A stretch of DNA of 64,000 bases from contig CM114273.1 in assembly GCA_050084515.1 (NCBI GenBank), forward strand, positions 9,300,001 to 9,364,000, in the 5' to 3' direction. Below, one piece after another: positions 23,601 through 34,084 of this stretch (positions are counted from its first letter, which is position 1; each line of letters opens with the position of its first letter). Position numbers and translations under genes: made by a program. This DNA is from Blasia pusilla. Its lineage: Eukaryota; Marchantiophyta; Marchantiopsida; Blasiales. The notes under the pieces are model-generated. The model ran no database searches. It was given only the letters and a program-made list of their open reading frames with translations, and had not been told where the DNA came from.

Positions 23601-24490
23601 AGCAGCCGTGATCTCGCCCTGTCAAGGGATTCCACGCAATTATTCACAAATTTTTGATACTCTTGTGAGCTTCATCACTCCGGGCTTTGAACCCGGAGAG
23701 TTTCTGTAGACCTCGGCCACTTTCTTTGCCACATCCTCCTTGATGTGTCTCTGAATTGCATCGGTCATAGGATGAGTGTGGGAGCCAACATGAAATCTAG
23801 CCTTGTGTATTCTGACGCGGAGCCCAAGTCGTGGACAATGAAAAATATGTATGCAGGACACGCTCCAACGCATAAAGGGGATGCCTGAAAATGAGGACAT
23901 CGATGGCCTCCCGGCGGTATGGTGGCACCAACCTCGTATGGAGTTTCTGCATTCTTGGGGGGGAATTACGACGTATTGACCCGCCCGTTGCGCTCTAGAT
24001 ACGGGCATGCTGTACTTCTACACTCCAAGGCTCCAACACATTGGCGGCGGGAGACAATCCAAGGACCATCTAGAATTGAAGCACTAGTCCGTTGAAGCCT
24101 GCACCATCGATGACAATCAGACTTTCTGTCCATCCCCTTCAAGCATCCTCCATCTTTCTTTTGAGCAGGAGCAGCAAGTGGAGGCAACTCAAAAATACAA
24201 TTACCATCGTACGTGGGCGGCTGCTCGTGGACAAGAATATTCTTGAACAATTTCAAGGCCAGAGATGATAGCAAACTATTGCTTGATACTTGCAAGAGGA
24301 ACGAGTAGGCGGACAGAGGGCCCGGTAGGTGTCCGACATATCCACTGAGGTTAATGACATCCGGAATGTCTTCAGGGAGTACAATATTATTACGAGCGTG
24401 TGAAGTTGGAGTCGATGCCGGATCTACTGAGCTCGGAGTTGCAAACGTAGAGCTTGGTGCACTAGGAAATTCTCGACCGTCTACTTGGGA
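20641..24490 (-). pseudogene. MULE-like transposase with SWIM zinc finger, decayed
   Basis: A transposase binds the inverted repeats and cuts the element out. Coding pieces on the minus strand: 24490-23970 (a cysteine-rich DNA-binding part, CVGALECRSTACPYLERNG), 23980-23640, 23540-23199 (FDIWYRLLNGWLTMGAHVYD), 23178-22784 (IYGFMAENAQPGWIAIKEVF, the DDE-core region), 22250-21820, 21473-21130 (YLICPNESCIFWKSYLAAIG) and 20984-20641. The last holds the SWIM finger C-x-C...C-x-H (PTCSCDDF...FPCKHMYYVLL). An intron at about 22783-22260 starts with GTGAGT and is full of palindromes. Stop codons near 23640, in VKA*DVG and in VF*DGE, a frameshift near 23975, and a 113-base insertion at 20985 show that it is dead. 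Confidence 0.65.
20955..21127. repeat. 113-bp insertion flanked by 30-bp direct repeats in the transposase gene
   Basis: The 30-bp sequences at 20955-20984 and 21098-21127 (GCCTACACATTC...CCCCAT) differ at two positions. They flank a 113-bp insert that is a second copy of the AG-rich dispersed repeat at 14463. Both 30-mers encode the same transposase residues (GVKRN.MC), so the host frame was interrupted by the event. Confidence 0.8.
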
Positions 24491-24501
24491 AATAGTGGAA
24501 A

Positions 24502-24800
24502 AATGATGAATTTTTTTCAGATCTTGGATGGAAAAAGTTTCAATGTGCAAGTTGCAACCTGTCGAATTCAGATGGGTTTCCTGAATGTGGAAGAGAAAAA
24601 ACCAAATTGTGGGAGTGACTAAGCACAGAGAACAAAATTGCAAAAATGTTCACAAACAAAACTTCCTCTCTTCAACCCAACAGAAACTCTCTTCAAACCA
24701 CAGGAAGCACTCTTCAAAAAAATGTATCTCTTTGGGTTGAAGGTAGTTTCCTCTCTCCTCTCTCCTCTCTTCCTCTCTTCCTCTCCTCTTCTCGCGCCTC
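24502..24800 (-). repeat. Right terminal inverted repeat of the MULE
   Basis: Inverted partner of 20228-20559, with the same landmark order. It includes an AG-rich outer part longer by two GAGAGGAGA-type units and a palindrome copy near 24550. The divergence between the two ends shows an old insertion. Confidence 0.8.
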
Positions 24801-27360
24801 GATTCTAGGTAGATTTCAAGACTATCTCCTGCGTTATGAGCTACGGGGAAGAGGCAACTTAAATTGCCACATGATCCTATGGATTCACATGGATCACGTT
24901 GATCGGATTACATCAAAGATAAGTTCATCCATTCCCTCCCTTTATCCAGTGAGAGACCATGGAAGGAATCAATCCAACATTATTGATCCAAGTAAGATTC
25001 TACTAGACCTCGTCGTGCACAAGCAATTGCACAAGTGCAAGGAGGGTATCTGCATTATTAGGAAGCAGAAAGATAAACCCTACTGTCGTCTTAGATTCCC
25101 AGCAGATGTAGACACTAGAACTGATGCATTCATTGATCCACTTACAATGAAATAGAACTATTATTGTCCCTCAGTTGAGCACCGCAATGTCATTCCAATG
25201 ATTCCATATCATCCTCTTTTGCCATTGCTATGGGTGGGGAGGGAGGGGAGGGGGCCTCACATGAATGTTCAAAGAGTCACAAACATTGATTGGTCATTCT
25301 ATCTATTTAAATATGCCCTCAAATATGAGCCTACTCTTGGTGGTTTGGACAAGATCAAACTTTGTCTCATGTCTGGGATTGTCCTAAAAAGGTATGTATG
25401 TTCTACCAAGGCTGCTCTCACTTCTCTCTAGATTCCCATTATATGTAGATCACAGGCTATCCATTACATTGACTGCAATCCACCCTCAAGGAGAACCTAC
25501 CTCTATAAATCCGCTTTCATTCCATGTATTCATCCTACCACTCTCTACGCTAATAGACCAGCTAGTCTGTATGCCCTCTCATTTTTCTCATATTGGTCGA
25601 CTTTTAAGTTGTTGAAGGCCTATCCGAAAGCTACGAGTGATAAAGTTATTGGGTTGGATAAATTAGGCAACATTGTAAGTAGGACTTCTAGACTTGTCAA
25701 ATTTACTGAATTTCATCCGCTTCATCAGTGGAATGAGTTCTTCTACTTAGTTCTTCTTGACAATGTGACTTTTACATTAGAAGATTCAATTATGTCATTT
25801 CAGAATGAGCAATGGATGTATCTCCATGAGTGTTTGCATAGAGGTATAGTTAAGGATATGGGTGATATTCAAAATCTTATAGAACTGCATGCCTTGAAGA
25901 ACTTTTGGAGTAGTGTCCATGAAGCTGAGATACTTGCCAAAGTAACTACCACTCTTCAACCTGAGTTGAGCTTAGATCTGAACTCAATAATTACTCTGAA
26001 CTCACAACAAGATGAAATCACCAATACATCTAAGGATGAACCATCTCTTGAACCAAGCATAGGCATCTTCAATCTAGAGCAAGCTAATCTATTTGTTCAA
26101 CTCACAAGGAAAAAATCATCACTGGTGCTTCTTAAAGGGGCTCCAAGTTCTGGTAAGTCTTTCTTTATTTCCTTCATGGACAACTATTGGAAGTCAAGGA
26201 AGATGTCTCCTCTGCTCACTGCCACCACTGGTATAGCTGTTGTGCGTCCCCATAAGGATGCAAGTACAGTTCACTCGGCATTTAGTATCCCCATTAGAGG
26301 CAACCTACCATCTCTACACGCAATATCTTACTGTTATATGAACCTCAAGGTTGCCTAGGTTATAGTAGTCAATGAGTGCTCCATGTTAGCCACCAAGCTC
26401 CTTCAGATAGCTATGATGCGAATTAATGAAGTAGCAAGATGTAGTGGCCAAAATATACTTGGTGATGAATTGCTCATTCTTGTGGGAGATTTGTGCCAAT
26501 TGCCACCTGTTTGTAGCCGTAAAGTTTTGACTTCTGTCATGGTTGCCATATTAGTTCTTCTACCTTCCTTTAGGATGTAGTTGAATTTGAATTGGTAGCA
26601 CCTGTCCACTAGTGTGATGATCCATTCTATCATCAATTCCTTACATCAATCAGGTCTAGAGTTCCTACTCAAGCACACATTGATGAGTGCTTAAGTAACT
26701 ACTTTGTGATTGAGGATGAAGCAACAGATTTTATTAACTCAGACACAACAATAATTTGCACTCATTGTGAAGATGTTGCTTTATTCAATCTTCTAGCCCT
26801 TAGAAGGATTTTTGAAAATGCTTCAATTATCAAAGTAAATATTGTATCAGATATACCTTAAAGGCCAAAATTTAGTCCATGATTAAATGATGAGTCTTTC
26901 CATCAACTACCATTTGTTGCACTTTATTGCCGAGTCATAATTACATCTAATGTCAATTTGAAATGCCAGGCAGCCAATGGATCCTTGGCAATTGTTACTG
27001 ATCCTGTCTATGAAGATGATAAGCTCATGCATATTTAGATCTATTTACCATTTACCATTTGTTACTCTTGACTCTAATGAAAAATATACCAAAATTAGTA
27101 GAACAAATTTCTCTACTCTCAGGTATGACTCACATCAAAAATTTACAAAAAAATCATTTCCGCTTATGTTGGGTTATGCCATGACTGCCCATAAGAGCCA
27201 AGGATCCACAGTTCATGGTCCTTGCCTATTGGTTGTCAAATCAATCTTTGCTTTAGGACTAGTCTACGTGATGCTATCTAGAGTCAAGAGAAGAGACCAA
27301 CTCAAAATTGTAGGGTCACTCTCACCACGAGACTTTGATGTTTTTGGTCAACAATAGATA
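24801..27360 (+). pseudogene. Helitron Rep/helicase (PIF1-like) remnant
   Basis: Helitrons transpose by a rolling-circle mechanism using a HUH nuclease joined to a PIF1-family helicase. The frame enters within the Rep part: YELRGRGNLNCHMILWIHMD aligns with the RG.PH.H..LW nuclease motif, but the first His is replaced. The post-nuclease domain follows (DPSKILLDLVVHKQLHKCKE; YHPLLPLLW..HMNVQRVTNIDWSFYLFKYA). Helicase: Walker A GAPSSGKSF near 26145; Walker B VIVVNECSML (Asp to Asn) just after a TAG at 26356; LVGDLCQLPPV; then MLGYAMTAHKSQGST and LGLVYVMLSRVKRRDQ. Stops at 25429, 26356 and 26578 and several between 26.6 and 27.1 kb inactivate it. The N-terminal half is missing at the MULE border. 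Confidence 0.82.
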
Positions 27361-28435
27361 TATTTTGCTTGGGAGTTCCCACTCTTAATACCAATGCTTA
27401 TTCAAGTATGTCTTTGTGAGGTAACTCAAGCAGGGGCCGAAGCATCAAACCCGTTGCTCAAAATTCACAAAATGACAAGTTGCCACTCTATGAGCATGAT
27501 ACGAATCCCATAAATGTGGCCGATGCTCAGCCTAGTTGACAGTAGCAGCATACCAGTCAACCACCAACACAGGTTGCTCCCTACATCTCTACTAAGTTAT
27601 TTCTTATCTTCTATTGCTTTATATTCACCTAACACATCATCCACAGGTTCCCTCAAGCTACTTGGACTTTGCTAGCATGATTTTGTCAGACATCCATGCA
27701 CAACCTGAGGAGTTCAAGCCCCAATTCATATTCCCCACAATGAACCAGATAAGATATATGGAAAATTTAGGGATGGTTCCTTCTTTGTAGGAACATGGTG
27801 TAACAGGAAGACAGATCCAAACACTTATTAGCCAGGGCCGACTCAACAAAGATGCACCAACTTCAGGTAGTATTTTACTCATATTCCTGTGACTTCCAGT
27901 GGAATAACATTTCCATTATTACTTCTATAATGATTGTTACTAATCATGGTACTTTCAATTCCAGGAATCCATAAAGAAATTTTGAAATGTAAGAATGTTG
28001 ATTTCAAAGAGACATCCTTGACGAGGAAGGATGCAACTAGGCTCTTCAACCTCATGTCTGGTGGTATCAGGCATGATCAACTACAAGTCTTGAGGCATAG
28101 GATGCATTTTCCTCTTAACATGTTGATAGAATTGACTTTCGCTAAGGCCACACCTTATTGACCGAATGAAAACAACCAAGGATAATGGGCAATTGTCGTA
28201 CTTTGAGCCTATTCCCTTCGATGATGTCGTTATTTTTCCATCTGATCAAAGGCACAACTCACCCACACCTTCCCAGAGGGATGTCAACGAAATCATTGGC
28301 GTCTCTACTACTGCCCAGAGTAGTGACTTTAACTCTACATTACAGTCTCCAAGCAAAAGAAAATGCATATGAGCAGTAGCTTCTCTTCTCGTAAGTTTCT
28401 CAATCAATTTGAATTCTGGTGCTAACTTCAATTAT
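27361..28435 (+). other. Downstream part of the Helitron region, unassigned
   Basis: Short frames at 27640-27880 (FASMILSDIHAQPEEFKPQF), 27934-28161 and 28166-28372 follow the helicase on the same strand. They may be remains of a second gene or of captured host sequence. I recognise no domain and found no convincing Helitron 3' hairpin with a CTRR end. Confidence 0.35.
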
Positions 28436-28553
28436 TGGTAAATGGTAAGTGGTAAATAGATCAAGCCTATGGGATCCAAAGGGTCAAAAGGCTGAAAAAC
28501 ACATTACAAGTCATTCATTCACTGACCCGGAAAAAGATCCTAAAGACCTTCTC

Positions 28554-29293
28554 CTAGCTATTGCCTAGAGCTCTTGAGCGATGAATAATGACGTCCCTTA
28601 TATAACAACCTAAATCATAAGGCACTAGCTGTAGTAAAGAATATAAATTCTCCACATATATTTTATGAGCTAGTCTAATCTCTTCATATCTTGGACATGT
28701 AACAAACACATGCTCTTCATCCTCAATATTTTCTCTGTCACATAACCTACAAATCTGTTCACTTCTATCAATATTAAACCATCGTCCTTCCTCAATTCCT
28801 AGCATATGAGACCCAGTTCTATGTCGTGCGATAATATGACGTAAGAACGTGGAGATCCTCGCAAGTAGGTATCCTTGTTCATAATATACAAGCATAGGAT
28901 TAACATGAAGTTGATAAAACTCCATTTTTGTGCCCAGACTGCTCCAAATAATGTTGAGAAATTGCTCTTGTAGATGCTCGCGGAGTGCCATCGTTTTCAA
29001 GTCCCAATCGCGTTCCGCCACATTCCACTTTGAAGAGCAAGTCACCACATCAACCATCCACCCTATAGAACGTGTGGCTCGCAAAGCTGGATGAGGGAGG
29101 AAAGAAACATCAAGAGATCTCACCCTTGCGATATAAGTGATTGTCAAGTAAAGAGCTTCAGCCTCCATAGGAAGACAACTTGTTTCCGCAAGAAGAATAA
29201 CATAAGGAGTTTGGTTTCTTACACCCAATTCTTCTTGTAGAAAGATCTTTTGCACCCTCTCCACACGCTCCCAACCTGTCTTCTTACAACTAG
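28554..29293 (-). pseudogene. LINE B ORF2 C-terminal region with zinc-binding motif
   Basis: Reads GWERVERVQKIFLQEELGVR, then ATRSIGWMVDVVTCSSKWNV and HIIARHRTGSHMLGIEEGRW. The ending is a C-x2-C...H...C motif (ICRLCDRENIEDEEHVFVTC, then PRYEEIRLAHK), typical of the domain after the reverse transcriptase in plant LINEs. This piece is open for its full length. It is separated from the reverse transcriptase by the solo LTR. Confidence 0.82.
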
Positions 29294-30694
29294 TGTTGTG
29301 ACCCTCATAACCAAATAATACCAAATAGGCACCAAGCGGAACATCAGAACTCAAATGGACTCACGCTACGATGTTTGCGCTTTGGAGAGGCGTTTAGAAA
29401 GGTCTCTTGGAAAAGTCCAAGAGACGAAATGCGGAACAGAGTTGTGCGTTTCATGCGTTAGTAGTCGCGTCCACGAAACCTAGACCACACGCGAGCCAAG
29501 ACTTGAGATGAGTTGAGTCTTGGAAGGTTGGTTGCCAAGGAGGTGAGAACCACTTTTGGAACACGACTAGCGTTTGGGGAATTTGACTGTGTTTTGGACC
29601 ATAACATTTAGCTCTAAGATGCGTTTGGGACAAATAAGAGCGCGTTGGAAAAATTATCTTAAGACGCTTCTAATGCATGAAAGATCTTAGCAAACACATT
29701 AGTATAGATTGAGATATTGGCCAAAAACAACTGTGAGAGCAATCGGGTTGAGGGCCAATTGGAGAGGCCCAGGTGTCTTTCCCTAAAGGTAGGGGGATCC
29801 CAGAGATCCCCAAAAGTACTAGTAAGGGAGAAGTCTCTCCAAGATGTTTTGAAACACGAATCCCCACTTTGACTTGAGATGAGTTGAGTCTTGGAAGGTT
29901 GGTTGCCAAGGAGGTGAGAACCACTTTTGGAACACGACTAGCGTTTGGGGAATTTGACTGTGTTTTGGACCATAACGTTTAGCTCTAAGATGCGTTTGGG
30001 ACAAGTAAGAGCGCGTTGGAAAAATTATCTTAAGACGCTTCTAACGCATGAAAGATCTTAGCAAACGCATTAGTATAGATTGAGATATTGGCCAAAAACA
30101 ACTGTGAGAGCAATCGGGTTGAGGGCCAATTGGAGAGGCCCGGGTGTCTTTCCCTAAAGGTAGGGGGATCCCAGAGATCCCCAAAAGTACTAGTAAGGGA
30201 GAAGTCTCTCCAAGATGTCTTGAAACACGAATCCCCACTTTGAGCACCAAACGACATCTCAGAGGCACGGGATAGAATGGAAGTTTGGCGTTGGAACTCA
30301 AAACCAAAACCTGATCCAAGGGAGTGGACTTCGTACGCCACACTTAAATTCCAACCCGAGATTCACTTTGTGCGAGTCTCGGTTAGGGATTCATTGGATG
30401 TCCATTGGATAGTTGGAACCGCCACGCGCGAAATGCCGTTTGAGATTCCTGAACCGACCAGAAAGTCTCTCCCAAGTCTTGCAAGGCTTGCCCGTGTTGT
30501 ACACCACGAAACTAGGAAGGTTGAGCTTGATGAGAGACCGAGACGAGAACTCAAAAAGTTAGCCCGCTGATTGATCCAAGACCCAACTAACCAAAGTGCA
30601 TGTTTGGATGCAGATCAACGTTAAGAGCGTGACCTACTGAATGCACCCTTCCACAACAACAAGATTAACGTTTAAGGAGAGTACGCGCATGACA
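29294..30694. mobile_element. Solo LTR (1401 bp) inserted in LINE B
   Basis: The insert starts TGTTGTGACC and ends GCGCATGACA, so it has TG...CA ends. It is flanked by perfect 5-bp duplications ACTAG (29289-29293 and 30695-30699). LINE copy C has the uninterrupted site (TTACAACTAGGGCCC near 56255), which proves both ends. No internal retrotransposon genes are present. This is the product expected from recombination between the two LTRs of a complete element. It holds two tandem 371-bp units. Confidence 0.9.
29501..30242. repeat. Two 371-bp tandem units within the solo LTR
   Basis: Unit 1 spans 29501-29871 and unit 2 spans 29872-30242. Both begin ACTTGAGATGAGTTGAGTCT and end CACGAATCCCCACTTTG. 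They differ at only a handful of positions, for example ACATT/ACGTT and CAAATAAG/CAAGTAAG, so the duplication is younger than most surrounding repeats. Confidence 0.92.
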
Positions 30695-30799
30695 ACTAGG
30701 GCCCCAAACTTGGGTCCCATATAAGACCATCGGCAACATTAAGCTCCTAAATAAGATCCACCTAAGACCCCATGACACAAAATGAGCTCTTCTACATCG

Positions 30800-31900
30800 A
30801 TTTAAAAATGAATATAAAGAGCTTTGTAACCAACTTCTACTTTATTTTGTACGCAAAGTGCCCAACTATAGTCATGAGAGAAATCAATGCCTAGATATTT
30901 GTAACTCTTCACTTGTTCTAATTGTAGACCTTTGTAAAAAAATGAGAACTTGGTTCTAGTACCCACTATAATGAATTTAGACTTCTCCATATTAACCTTG
31001 ATCTGATTCTGGGTACAAAACCTTGCCAAAGTGTCGAGGTGTTTTTGTAAACTAATGCCATCACGTGCTAGTAATACGATATCATCTGTATACAATAGAG
31101 TTTTGATGAAAAAGTCTCCAAGCTTGACATCTTCACTATCATATTCCTCCAACCGCTTTTCGATATCATCTATGAAAACTCCAAATAGAGTAGGGGAGAG
31201 AGGGCAACCTTGAATGAGCTAAACTCAAGATCTCTTGAGTTTGTGAACCTTTGATCTTGGCCCGAACGGAATGGCATATTGTGGCCACGGCTGCTTAGAG
31301 ATTTGGTGGTACTCCAATGGCTTGTAGCCTATCCTATAAGAGCTTACGAGGTACAATATCAAAAGCTTTCTAGAAATCGATGAAACCGCAAAACAAAGCT
31401 TTCCCATTACCCTTAGATTTCTCCCATAAAACACGCAAGGCCAAGATATGGTCGATGGTGTTGTATGTTGGGCAAAAACCAGCTTGGACCCGTGCTCTCT
31501 TTTAGAAAGACTCTGTTCATGCGCTCAAATTTGACTCCACCAATTTCCTAAACAACTTGGCAAAAACACTATCCACCATGATAGTAGGATAATTTGTCAC
31601 CAAGTCCTTCCTTCCTGATCTGTGAATAAGAACAATCTCTCGTGGCGACCAGGTTGAAGGAAAACCATAGATAGCAGCATCACCCAATAATTTGGTGAGG
31701 ATTGGTCCAATAGAATCTTCCCCCCACTTGAAAAATTCAATAGAAAGACCATCCAAATCCTCACATTTACCATTTGCTAATCTTCTTAGTTGAGTCATCA
31801 CCTCTGCTTCAGAGAATAAACCAGGTATTCCTTCACAACGTGGCATAGATGTAGCATCAGGGAAGAAATAGAGCTTTTCGACAAAAGATATCAAAGACTA
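30800..31900 (-). pseudogene. LINE B ORF2 reverse transcriptase, decayed
   Basis: The N-terminal part reads LRRLANGKCEDLDGLSIEFF and AAIYGFPSTWSPREIVLIHR. The catalytic box reads TLLYTDDIVLLA, where the usual Tyr-Ala-Asp-Asp has Thr in place of Ala. It is followed by NMEKSKFIIVGTRTKFSFF and YKYLGIDFSHDYSW. Frame changes lie near 31500 and 31220. The enzyme would copy element RNA at the nicked target. Confidence 0.8.
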
Positions 31901-32085
31901 GGGATCAAGAGTAGGTTTTGAAGATCGTACTACTAACCGTCTCCAAAATGATTTGGGGTCCTCGTGCAGCTCCCTTGTCAAGGACTCTTGCTTCCGCCGC
32001 AAGAAAGCTCCTTTGCTAGATTTCCCCAAGCAAATATTTGTAAAGGCTCGTCATAATAAGCCGACTTTGAATATCCAAAGATTTA

Positions 32086-33167
32086 TCAATTGATCGTGCC
32101 CCTTGCTTGCTTGCATTTAGAGTCAAACCACCCATTACAAGGAAACCTCCTAGCACTTCTATCCCTTTGCCGCGAAAAGAACTTAGATGGAGTGTTTTTG
32201 AGCAATTCGGTTAGTTGCAAACTTGCCGTGTGTGGATCTGGGCTCCATACAATGCGATTCAAGAGTTCTTGTAAATGTAGATTATAAAGATTTTTTTTAC
32301 TAGGATCTAAGCAAAACTTGGGAGAAGCTAAACAGATGGACATGTCGAGAGAGGAATTGCCTTTGATAGTGAGAGAGTACACAAAAGAGGTGCATGATCT
32401 GATTCAGGCAGAGGTTCGAGAATATCAAATGTAGAGATAAGAGAGCTATTAGCTGGCGAGGACAGAAGATAATCGATGGTGCTAGCGCCGGTAGAGGAGA
32501 AACACCTATTGGAGTGAGAGTTGGGAAAATGAGAGGTTCCATTAAGAACTTTCAAATTACAAGTGGCTCCGAAGGTTAAAAAATGCTCTGTCAAAGAATT
32601 TGTAGAAAGATCTGAAGAGATTCTAGATCACAAACCATCCTCATATTCTTCGAGAAGAGGGGAAGTCAAGGAATCACTGAATTGGGTAAATTGAGCAGTA
32701 TATGTGCGAGCATTGAAATCCCCAACTAGAGACACTTCACCATTGCTTTGATATTTGAGAACATCCCCAATAAGTCGATGGAACGGTTGTCTTTGATTGT
32801 AAGTGCGTGTTGAGTAGATAGGCATGGACAGTGGTCCAAAATAACAAACTGCCAGACAACAATAAGATCCCCCAACCAAACCAAGACGTAGCTAATGATA
32901 TTGGCCCCCGATATCTTGATCTTCTAGATGTATCAAAGGTAGAAATTGAGACCTGATGAAAGTAGCTATACTGCCATAACCCCTTCCAACCCATTTCCTT
33001 CTTTGGTTCCATGTCGATCCCACCAAAGTAAACCCTTGCATCTTTGCAATAGTATTGCTCTCATGTTCCCAAGTCTCCACAATATTGATGATGTCCGCCA
33101 TCTCCCAAACTGGTAGAGCACTCACATACTTTGTTATTGAAAGGCCTCGTATATTCCACATCAACAC
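32086..33167 (-). pseudogene. LINE B ORF2 endonuclease, decayed
   Basis: Starts MLMWNIRGLS, the first strand of the exonuclease-endonuclease-phosphatase fold. It goes on with ADIINIVETWEHESNTI, GSYCCLAVCYFGPLS and VSLVGDFNARTYTAQFTQF (GDFNAR metal and catalytic motif), and ends with SDHAPLLCTLSLSK (SDHxP). At least two frameshifts separate these blocks. The nuclease nicks target DNA for target-primed reverse transcription. Confidence 0.82.
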
Positions 33168-33224
33168 TCTCAGCTTCTTAGATTGCTAGGTTGATAACTC
33201 TCTTTTTCTATGGGTAACAATTTC

Positions 33225-33940
33225 TCAACCATCGCGTAGATAAGCAATAAAACCTACTTCTTGAGCCTCTTTGACCTTAGCAAGCTCCTTTCTCCTAGCT
33301 TCGACTTGTAAAGGTGTAGGATCAAGATCCAACCATATCCTCCGTCCTTTGAGAATGGCCTTTTTAGCCATGGTAGTATCATGTTGAGTTTGATCAACAA
33401 ACTTATCTAGAATGGCACGAGGCTGTGTTCCTGTCTTCCCAATATGGAAAGCTTGAGCCAAGTCCGGGTTGTGAACATAAAGTGTATCAACCAAGAACTT
33501 GGTGACAACAATCTTCACCTCTTTGCTCTCTGTTTCCAGCAAACCTATGATTCTCACATTCTTTCTACGGGCAAATTCGTTTTCCTTTTCTATCTCTGGC
33601 TCTTGACAGAAGAGATATGAGCAACCTTTGTAGCTTCAGCATAAGCTTTTATTTTCACTTCTAAAGTTTTAACAACCTCATGCAATCCTGAACTATTGGG
33701 AGTAGTCGCTAATGATGATGCCTTCTCTTGAACATCCGTAACAGATTTGGAAAGATTGAGCATCACATTAGAGCTATCTTTCAACACTTTCTTCAAAACC
33801 TCTTCCGTTGCCTTTAACTCTCGGATTTGAATATGTGCAAGGTTCAATTGAGAAGTTTGTACCTTGAATTCTTGTCAAAGATCTTTCAATTCATGCAAGA
33901 CTACTTACACTAGATTCAAGATTTCGTCTTGAGTAGTCAT
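33225..33940 (-). pseudogene. LINE B ORF1, decayed
   Basis: Same protein as in copy A: MTTQDE start, coiled-coil helix (RELKATEEVLKKVLKDSSN), then after a frameshift near 33570 the RRM-like part (LETESKEVKIVVTKFLVDTL; KGRRIWLDLDPTPLQVEAR). It ends IAYLRDG with a TGA at the same place as in copy A. Confidence 0.82.
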
Positions 33941-34084
33941 CGTGTAGTCGACTTCATAACATCCTAGATATTGCACGACCTCCAATCAAGTATTACCGAA
34001 TTTCCAACACCACGCAACTTTTGCTCTAGAAATTGGTTGTACTTGAAATTTTCAGGACTAGGGCGCCTCTTAATACTCCATGTT

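Larger units (their letters stand above)
15258..24570. repeat. Dispersed GC-rich palindrome family (over 25 copies)
   Basis: The unit is an imperfect palindrome of 25-27 bases: left arm GCAACCCGTCGGA, a 1-3 base centre, right arm TCCGACGGGTTGC. The copy at 19888-19912 is perfect (12-bp arms, one central base). Good copies lie at 15612, 16900, 17047, 17200, 17265, 17392, 19554, 19630, 19706, 19888, 22571 and 22606. Many degenerate ones lie between, including one in each MULE terminal inverted repeat. They cluster at 15.25-15.85, 16.9-17.45, 19.55-20.45 and 22.3-22.65 kb, in gaps and introns between coding pieces. None was found outside 15.2-24.6 kb. Confidence 0.85.
20228..24800 (-). mobile_element. 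MULE-type DNA transposon with long terminal inverted repeats
   Basis: The element is 4.57 kb. Inverted repeats of about 300-330 bp form its ends (20228-20559 and 24502-24800), starting GAGGTGCG and GAGGCGCG on their outer sides. One decayed transposase gene on the minus strand fills the interior. Long terminal inverted repeats and a DDE transposase with a C-terminal SWIM zinc finger are hallmarks of Mutator-like elements. I could not find the 8-11 bp target duplication expected for the superfamily. The right end abuts the Helitron frame directly. The left flank is not Helitron sequence, so later rearrangement is likely. Confidence 0.7.

Noticed and set aside
15258-24570. CRISPR-like array
   Set aside because: The repeats are palindromes with irregular spacing, many are degenerate, and the setting is a eukaryotic nuclear genome with introns and transposons.
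28554-29354. A single 266-residue host gene
   Set aside because: It is the LINE ORF2 C-terminus (28554-29293) fused by chance with the first 61 bases of the solo LTR.
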